This document shows, piece after piece, positions 56,750 through 64,000 of a stretch of 64,000 nucleotides of DNA (positions are counted from its first letter, which is position 1; each line of letters opens with the position of its first letter). Position numbers and translations under genes: made by a program. Under the pieces are notes generated by a model. It worked only from the letters and a program-made list of their open reading frames with translations. It had not been told where the DNA came from and searched no databases. The stretch is from Metallyticus violacea (taxonomy: Eukaryota > Arthropoda > Insecta > Mantodea > Metallyticidae): positions 52,316,501 through 52,380,500 of the forward strand of contig CM060830.1 of the NCBI GenBank assembly GCA_030762175.1. Direction: 5' to 3'.

Positions 56750-57410
56750 ATCCGTCTCCAATAGTGATTGAATCAAATGAACGTAATGTGCCTCTTGTCG
56801 AAAGACTGATACCCAACGAGTCACGTTTCAATATGATAGGGTTTCATTTTCATTGACTTCTCGAAGACAGATAAATCACTTTCGGCCTACATTCCCTGTG
56901 AAAAGAACATTTCTGCATTGTTCCTGTTGCCAATTATTCCCGTTGGTGCAGTGTATTTCTAACAGTGTGCAATAAAACAGGTAAATTGTCAGCATTCTGT
57001 AGGGCACTTCTTAACATGGCAGCTATAAATGTCCTTTCCCTCAGGAATCCTCAGACACAGCAAATGAATGCTTAACAAAGTCATTGGCTCTTGCTATTGC
57101 TGAAGCATCTGACCCTGGATTTCTTAATATGCACGAAAATGCTAAAGTAAATAATACAAGGTTACAATACTAGAGTAGTTTGCCCAGTCCCCTGATCTAA
57201 AGCATCTGTGGCATTCTCTTCAAGGATATTGAAAACATTGAAACTCTGGACCAAATAATTCACAAGTTCTATCTTCACTGGTAGAATATCGAACAGAATC
57301 AAGTCCTTCATCACATTTCTTCAATGCCAAGGAGGTATCAAGCAATTCTTAATGCAAGATGTGGTAGTGTGAATTACTTATAGCATAAGCATTACGGGAA
57401 ACTTAGGGAA
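56750..57410 (+). pseudogene. Tc1-like transposase relic
   Basis: Around 57182 the plus strand reads FAQSPDL, the Tc1 W-P-A-x-SPDLNPIE block. It ends near 57350 with a segment like SMPRRYQAxLNARCG across frames. Stops and indels are frequent and no reading frame is long. Terminal inverted repeats were not identified. Confidence 0.6.
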
Positions 57411-57619
57411 AACAATAATTTTACATAATTTTGTGATTGCATATTAGTATCTTAAAAACTATAAAATTGTGTTAGCTTTGTTAAAAAGGATTAAATTTTG
57501 ATTTTTGTATTGAGTTGTATTATTAAAGTAATGTCACAAGAGGGTATGAGTTTGCCGATAATTTCACGAACGTAGTGAGTAAATTTAGTTCGTGAATTTA
57601 TCTGGAAAGCTCAGACCCT

Positions 57620-58370
57620 CGAGTGATATTTATTAGGACTATTTCACGAATAAAATAAGAAATTAAATATAATTCCTGTAAATATGGCTTAATAATTCTA
57701 ATAATATTTATTTGTATTATAAATACTTAACCTTTTCAAGCCATCAAGCAACAGACGAATGTCGATTGTCAGTAATGCCAACAGAAATACGCCTAATACT
57801 GGATTGGGACTATTTCATGAATGGAATAAGAATTAAAGTAATATCTGTTTGAAATTCAGCATTAATTGTTAGCAATTTTATAAAATGTTATACTTATTTA
57901 TGAATACCTACCTATTCTGAAACCGTGAGAATCAAATGAACAAAAGTCGACTATTGCAATCGCTACAGTTCGACTTACTAGTACCAATGAGAAAAACAAA
58001 AGAAAGAAAGCATTTCACCATTGTGAACAACCTGCTTATTATGATTTATTACGCAGATATTGTTACATCATTTATAAAATAATTTCAGAATGTTTGGCTG
58101 AATGCGCAAAAACAATTGAGTGAATACACATTAAGTTAGTTAAATGTACAATTACTGAAAACACAGAAAATTGGTCAGTTATGCGTACTCAGGAATTATA
58201 TATTGGAGGTATAGATTGGCTACACTGACCACAAGACAAATGCACGTCACGTAATAAAACGGACTTGATAAATCTTTGTTTCGATGATTTCACTGCGATT
58301 CAAAATTTTGTTTCGTTTCATTGGTCGATTTTAAGATGACATCACATAAATGAAATAATCAATGTAAGTA
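57620..58370. repeat. dispersed 800-bp repeat, copy 2
   Basis: Partner of 32530-33330. Just upstream, at about 57560-57610, a short inverted repeat (TTCACGAACGTAGTGAG ... TTCGTGAA) may be part of its end. Confidence 0.75.
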
Positions 58371-58745
58371 TTTTAAACATTATTTACACAATTTGTATGA
58401 TGAGATTCAGCTAAGGAAGTACTTCTGTTCCTTAAACAGTTTTAGTGTCTATATTTTTGTAAAGGAGAACTACATCGAAACACCCCAAATGGAGGGCTCT
58501 TTTAAAAATTAACAATGGCAAAGATATACCTAGAAAATCTAGTGTTTTTACCAGAGAAGTTAATTATAGTGATTTTTATTTTTCTGTTTTTTGTTCCAAA
58601 ATCCTTACTTTCCTAGGAAGGTGAGTTTGGTTATTCTTATCGTTAATAGCGCCAACACTATTAAGGTAAAATCCACTCAATTCCCTACAAGCAAACATCG
58701 TAATAGCATAATTACTACAGAGGGAATGGAAACATGTATTTTATT
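58371..58745. other. no gene recognised
   Basis: AT-rich; nothing supported. Confidence 0.35.
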
Positions 58746-58747
58746 GA

Positions 58748-58975
58748 CCGTCTTCCTGATATAATGGTCAGCGTTGCTGGCTGCGGTTTGGGGGTCCTCT
58801 CAGTTCGATTCTCGGTACATGTTCGGATATTTTTTTAATTAGGGATGGCTGGTAACGGAAAATGAGGATAATTGAGGAGCTGCGTAATAGAGAGATGGTG
58901 TGTTGATCATATGCTCCTCTGAACTATTGCTCTATACCTAACTGAAGCAGAGGTACTCTTTTGTGGAGGAAGAAT
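58748..58975 (+). repeat. SINE family D (tRNA-derived)
   Basis: A box TGATATAATGGTCAGCG and B box CAGTTCGATTCTCGG are spaced as in a tRNA. The body includes GGAGGAGCTGCGTAATAGAG-like sequence and ends in a T/A-rich tract near 58985. Single copy in the window. Confidence 0.6.
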
Positions 58976-59688
58976 TTATTTTATTTTTACCGTTCACAAA
59001 GGTCTTATAGAGAATGATACCGTTATGAGGAGTGCACTAAACGAGAAAAGTGCATGGACTCAAACTGGGTATTAAGTGCAGGTGATGGGCGTGAGGACTA
59101 ATGAAATGAATAATTTCAAAACACCTGCAACACAATATTGAAACTCCTATGCCGACGAACACTACCCCTATACCTCCAAACCCAATGACCTAGTTACATA
59201 TGTGTCATTGATTACTTCAAGATGTTACAAAAGCTCAAAGAAGCTATTCAGAACCTCACTTCGAGGATTTCTTTTACTTCTGGTTCTCTATCACTCTCTT
59301 CCCTCACCTTATCGTTCATTTTATTTATCCCTTTTTCTTATTTTCCTTCTCTTCTTTTCCTCTTCTGCAACTTTTTCAGTTTTTTTTAATTCTCTTGCAT
59401 TATAACCAAATAATCATAACCAAATAATCACTAATGCCGGGAAGTAGATATTGTTCAACTTTTTCAAATATTTGCAGGAAGTATTTTAGAGACGAAAATA
59501 ATACATCTATTATTAGAGGATATATAAGTATAATTTAAATTTTATGCACTTAGACATTTTCTGAAACTAATTAATATGCATTTACATTACTTAAAATAAA
59601 TAATAAAGTATATATTCTTTGTTTTGAAAAAGACACATTTCCATGTCACTGTTCCTTTTTATTAATATATTTTGTATTTGTTGAATCA
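58976..59688. other. no gene recognised
   Basis: Pyrimidine-rich tract at 59270-59400; no supported feature. Confidence 0.35.
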
Positions 59689-59689
59689 G

Positions 59690-60130
59690 ACGAGAGCTCC
59701 GTCTAAGGATAAAATGATTGTGATATCTTGGATTTGGGTTGGTAGGAACGAAGGAGTAAATTTTGGTTCTTCAGTCTGCTCAAGCGCTGGTCGTTTGTGC
59801 ATAGGCCTCTATTTACAGATGGATCTTCCTTCTAAGGAGTTCAATCCCCTCAGAAGGGCCGCTTCCAAGTAAGGTGCCGGGGCAGAAATCTTACCAAAGT
59901 GCAAGCCATCGTCACACCGCGCCAACCCACCTCGTCCTATTTTCGATTCTATAACAGAAGCAACGGAATGAAATGGGAGGACGGAAAATTGGCGAACAGG
60001 AAAGACCCATAGCAGAATTCACCTAAGGGATCAGAGGAAATAATGAAAATATCCAAGATCAGGATAGCCGAATTCAAGGGATTCGAACTGGGACCCCCTA
60101 GTGTTACTGCCTGAGTCACTCCGCTCGGTT
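59690..60130 (-). repeat. SINE family E (tRNA-derived)
   Basis: The minus strand starts near 60130 with ACCGAGCGGAGTGACTCAGG, has B box CCAGTTCGAATCCC, then GAATTCGGCTATCCTGATC, TTCTGTTATAGAATCG and GACGAGGTGGGTTGGCG, which align with the copy at 28826. Its 3' limit is uncertain. Confidence 0.65.
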
Positions 60131-60286
60131 TTCTAAATGCTACTAAAATATGAAAAAATTAAGCACCTATTATTTTACACCAAAGAAAATAAAAGTACAA
60201 ACGTATATCAATGTAAAATGTAATGAAACACCACTCCTCTCAATTCTTGTCAAATAAAATCGCTTGTTGTAAACTGATGTACAAAA

Positions 60287-60322
<36 letters not shown>

Positions 60323-60775
60323 ATTCTCTCTTCCGTTTGCACTCCAAGGGTACCAACACTGAAAAAAATAATGGTTTTTAGAAAGGAAAGAGATTTGTAA
60401 ACATTTATAACTCAATTATTTGTACTTGAGCTACATTTTATTTACATAAATTAAAAATACAATCCTTGGAAACTGAGTTCAAAATTACATCATCCAAATG
60501 TATACCCTTATGGTGCTGACACTGCTCCAAACATGATTTCTGATTCGACACAAAGTTGTTGAGGAATTGCTGCAAATGCAGGATACCTCTTATAAAAAGT
60601 AATCGAACAAAGTCAGTCCAGGAACACAAAACTTTACTTGATAACCATTCTGTGGTTACATCTAGTGACAACATTTCTGTGTGGGTCGTAACCCTAACGA
60701 GCTAGAACCATGTTCAGGAGTAAAATCATCAACGTTCAAAAGTGTGGGGGTCATCCCAGTATACCGAACTGAATT
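60131..60775. other. no gene; T run of about 30
   Basis: T run at about 60290-60319. No body of a retroelement was identified beside it. Confidence 0.4.
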
Positions 60776-60788
60776 CACTTTTAAAATG

Positions 60789-60962
60789 ACCGCCACGGGT
60801 GGCCGAGGTCGTTAAGGCATGGACTCGTGAGCGGGAGGTCTGCGGTTCGAATCCCGCCAGGACCGTCCTCCCTGACTGGGGTTTTTTCCAGGTTTTCCTC
60901 AGTCTTCATAACTGGCAAATGCCGGGAAGGTACCTAAAACTTAGGCCTGGAACGCTTCCTTC

Positions 60963-60997
<35 letters not shown>

Positions 60998-61085
60998 TTT
61001 CCCAATATATAATTTCATTTCATGTATCATCAGTGTCCACCGCCTGTGGTGCCTCAGTAGTAAAAACGGGCGTTAAACACTACTC

Positions 61086-61109
<24 letters not shown>
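60789..61109 (+). repeat. SINE family B, best-preserved copy
   Basis: Intact head (CCGCCACGGGTGGCCGAGGT) and B box (CGGTTCGAATCCCGCC), complete body, an internal A run at about 60966-60993 and a terminal A tail of about 24. TTTTAAAATG flanks it at 60779-60788 and 61110-61119. The 3' end GGCGTTAAACACTACTC is complete, so this copy defines the family here. Likely young. Confidence 0.95.
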
Positions 61110-61116
<7 letters not shown>

Positions 61117-61119
61117 ATG

Positions 61120-61935
61120 CTCTCTCCGGAAACGTTCCGATAATAATTTCCTAAGATGAAATTGCAGTCCGTGTCGTGGCTTGGAGAACTATGGAGATGT
61201 TCTCTGAAAGCGCTTCTTCATTCCCGGAGAAGACTTATAGCGAAAAACAATCAACTATTTATTAAAACTTAAACATAAATGAGATAACGTTACAAAACTG
61301 TATAAATAATATGTATATAGGTAATTAATACTGAATATTATAGTATTAACATAGTATATGCAATATGAACGACTTGAGTATTTCACTGGATCGAATTATG
61401 ATTGCACAAGTTACGAAATTGGCTGTTACCTCTTGTATCCCCCCAGATGGCACGCATAAATAAAGGGATAGCATAATTGAACCCAAACCGAGGACATTTA
61501 TCGCTACTTTTAAAAAATGTAACAGCTATCAGGCATGTGTATACCGCCGAAATCCAATTTTCTGGTTGCACAGATTACGGCAATAATTCATTGTCGATCC
61601 CGAATCAAATTCCTGTGAATAAATCTGACCAAATGACACTAGAGGTTCCTAGTGCATTTTTTTTCCTACTGGGAAATGTTAAAAACAATTAAAAAGGTTC
61701 TATGGAATAATACTTTTATACTGATACTAACAAATCGCGTGATTCATTCTTCTTCTTCATTACTATTACTATTTTAGGTTATGTTAGACTGTTCTAATGT
61801 GGTAAAATGCTGCCAAGAAAATGAACACAGAAATGTTAACAATTTTAGGTGGTGTTCTGCAATGAAACTTTCTCTTGGATAATTTCATATTTTATACTGT
61901 AATTTTTCAATACATCACTCATATGCTTCTCTCCT
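61120..61935. other. no gene recognised
   Basis: Nothing supported. Confidence 0.35.
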
Positions 61936-61950
61936 TCACCCACTTGATTT

Positions 61951-62247
61951 GTCGGTCCTGGTGGTGTAGTGGTTACTTGCCTCCTATACCCAAGATCGCG
62001 GGTTCGAACCCGGTCAAGAACGATGGATTTTTTTGGACGTAAAAATCCTAAGTATGGCTTCCTTCGGGAGGGAAGTAAAGCCGTGGGTCCCGTGTTGTAT
62101 ATTTACAGCACGAAAAAGAACTTCAAGCCTGAAAGAGAGGCCTCTAAGCAAAATTTGTCGGCCGTTTCACGCCCTGAGTTGAATGGGCAGCTGATGACCT
62201 GAGCTGTTAAAGAGCGTCCATAAATAAATCAATCACTCAAAAAAAAA
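61951..62247 (+). repeat. SINE family A, full length with 12-bp target duplication
   Basis: Head GTCGGTCCTGGTGGTGTAGT, perfect B box GGGTTCGAACCC, complete body and A tail. A small deletion in the head removes CCATA. ACCCACTTGATT flanks it at 61938-61949 and 62248-62259. With the 54628 copy it is the youngest of this family here. Confidence 0.95.
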
Positions 62248-62259
62248 ACCCACTTGATT

Positions 62260-63026
62260 ATCGCAATGTTTATCATATGGTAAAGCTGCTGTAAAGCGAG
62301 GAAAACACAGTACATGCTTTTCACAGATCTGTCATAATACTAAGTTATAAAACTAAGCTACGCTTTCCATCTTTAACTTATTTTTTATATTAGAAACTGT
62401 GTTATGCTATACTGTGTTATATCAGATAAATACGAAATAGAAGTTTAGAATAAAAAATGCTTAACCGTCATTCAGTTACTAATAAACAACAATACCAACC
62501 AATACCGAATAGCAGAAAAAAATCACGGTTTATGCACCTTAATTTCTGTGATGTTGTTTTTAATATCTTTTATTTCATAATAAATTCTGCAATTTCATTT
62601 CAGTCTTGAAAATAAGTGAATTTTCATTACAGATAAACGCGTTAATTTAATACTGAGCTACTTCTACGGTTAACAGCTGTTGTTTACACAACTACATTAC
62701 GTACTATATACGCACAATTGATGTGATATTATTTGTTATATTGTAAAACTATGTTATTTTTTCCTATAAAATTTCTATTAATTTCTCTCCCTGCTCTCTT
62801 TCTCTTGTATTGCAATGCAAAATGTTGTAAATAGCCTGCAAACGCATGGAAATATGATTTTATTTTTTATCAATCATTTTTTTATTCATAAATATATAAA
62901 CCACTCTCAGTATTTAGTGAAAACAAAATACACTAAATACAGCAAAAAGTACCAAGTCTTATCTTTGCCGCAATTAGCAGATACGGTTCATCCGCCGAGT
63001 CTTACAATCGCTGCTTATACTTCCAG
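62260..63026. other. probable intron or upstream sequence of the 63041 exon
   Basis: AT-rich to about 62940, then GC rises toward the exon. A possible acceptor, TATACTTCCAG, ends at 63026 and another, CCCGCTCAG, at 63040. Confidence 0.4.
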
Positions 63027-63040
63027 AATTGCCCGCTCAG

Positions 63041-63132
63041 ATGGGGACACTGACTTACGAAGAGTACCAGCTGATTCTGGCCGTGTTACAACGAGATGCT
63101 GAGCTCAGGCAGAAAGAGCGGGAGCGCATCAG
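63041..63132 (+). CDS. first coding exon with Rab-binding helix (Slp/rabphilin-like)
   Basis: ATG at 63041 opens MGTLTYEEYQLILAVLQRDA, continuing ELRQKERERIR, and stops at a strong donor AGGTAAGTAA (GT at 63133) that splits the last codon. The pattern L-T-x-E-E-x-x-x-I-L-x-V-L-x-R-D-x-x-L-R-x-x-E-x-x-R-I matches the first helix of the Rab-binding domain in synaptotagmin-like proteins and rabphilin (for example ILGVLQRDEELRKADEKRIR in the Slp group). Such proteins tether Rab27/Rab3/Rab8-loaded vesicles to the plasma membrane; later exons would carry a zinc finger and C2 domains, outside the window. GC is well above the flanks. In insects the Slp homologue is bitesize, but I cannot separate it from a rabphilin relative with one exon. 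The ATG lies right after CCCGCTCAG, so it may be either the start or an internal methionine of a longer exon. Confidence 0.7.
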
Positions 63133-64000
63133 GTAAGTAAACCACAGGCAAAAATAATGATTAAATTATTGTATAAAGCTAAAATCATGGCCCATCAAGC
63201 CTCTACTTACTTCCCGAGCAGTGAAAGAGTGCTTAGGGACATTGACCTAGCACCTAAAGGATTCGTTTCTGCGCAAGACAATCCCTGAAATGAGTGAAAA
63301 TTAATTGTTTAAAGTTAAAAAAAAAAAAATTTAGAATGTGCTGTCAGCAGCAGCAGCTGTAGTATGTGTATCCTTATTGCTATGAAATTCTGTATGTTAC
63401 AAATACATTTTATGCATGGGTCATCGACCGTAAATATGATACACAATTATAAAGAGGAACAAATAATAAAAATAAACAATATTAATAAATAAATAAACAT
63501 TTACATTTTGGAGAACGGTATTTACAAGTATATACCTGTAAATACAGTGGAAACAACTTACACATTACTTATAATTACACTAGTTATTGCGTTCTAACCA
63601 GAAAATAAATTGCTTTTAGCTTAGCGCACTTTGGCTAAGAAAATGCGCGTATTAACCGATAAGTGCGGTTCACAAACACATCTCAGCATGCCAATCGACC
63701 ACTAATTAATTGCCTTAAAAATTTTTTTTTCTGGAAAAAGCGCCCCCCCCCGCCTAAGTGTTCCGAGTGGGTACATATTCTGGCAGAATATGTAGCCATT
63801 CCTCTTCCCCTGCAATAAAATGGGCAGATTTTCCTACTAGAAATATCCATTATTTTTTTAGTCTTCTAACCTTCCAGTCTAAACCAGGCTATTCCTGATC
63901 TTGCTATTCTTCCTAGTTAATTTAATTTCTTTCGATAGGCTCAAGGAGAATTTTGTGTTACACTCCACCTCGATTTCCGGCCTGCTGATATCCTCTAGCC
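63133..64000 (+). other. start of the intron after the Rab-binding exon
   Basis: Begins with GTAAGTAA. It contains only short A and C runs (63317-63329; 63743-63751). No further exon was recognised before the window ends. Confidence 0.5.

Noticed and set aside
60789..60870. tRNA genes at SINE heads
   Set aside because: A and B boxes are good but the sequences continue into SINE bodies and the cloverleaf stems do not close; no free-standing tRNA gene was convincing.
1..64000. Prokaryotic features such as operons, phage genes or CRISPR arrays
   Set aside because: No gene clusters, Shine-Dalgarno-preceded long frames or regularly spaced repeats with unique spacers; the content is that of an animal nuclear genome.

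Overview
The window is AT-rich, repeat-dense nuclear DNA from an animal, most likely an arthropod and probably an insect. The evidence is many mariner/Tc1 and hAT relics, Penelope-like elements (PLEs), several families of tRNA-headed SINEs, GT-AG splice signals and long stretches without genes. The species cannot be named from the sequence alone. There are no operons, phages or CRISPR arrays. Almost every long open frame is a transposon relic, a SINE read in frame, or chance.

Host-gene content is thin. A convincing terminal coding exon lies at 5938-6214 (+), with a poly(A) signal near 6575. A convincing first coding exon lies at 63041-63132 (+) and resembles the Rab-binding helix of the synaptotagmin-like/rabphilin group. 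Possible 5' exons ending in good donors lie at 36172 and 44721; the second would splice in frame to the 63041 exon, so 36-63 kb may be the long first intron(s) of that gene. A dead intronless gene on the minus strand (about 55872-56665) is split by a SINE.

0-10.5 kb: a DNA transposon with about 280-bp inverted ends (1906-3456), mariner remnants, SINEs, and a PLE whose 3' end is repeated in inverted orientation (4783-5757). 10.5-15 kb: a head-to-head pair of PLE fragments (11230-13430), including a 168-codon open GIY-YIG endonuclease segment, then a Tc1-like element with recognisable inverted ends (13694-14995). 15-32 kb: hAT, LINE and mariner remnants plus an 830-bp duplicated segment (23751-24600 and 27216-28040). 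32-46 kb: dispersed repeats, a five-unit minisatellite, a 235-bp inverted-repeat pair and a near-perfect 130-bp palindrome between TA tracts. 46-62 kb: clustered SINEs, several with clear target-site duplications, a mariner nested with a SINE and a trinucleotide array, and satellite-like 140-bp repeats. 62-64 kb: the Rab-binding exon.

The most interesting system is a set of hammerhead-ribozyme-like motifs at the 3' ends of the PLE copies. The copy at 13367-13409 folds by eye into all three short stems, with one core mismatch. The two arms of the 4.8-5.7 kb element carry different mutations that together imply an intact ancestral core. These motifs were found by eye; no folding or homology search was run, and boundaries of old repeats are approximate.
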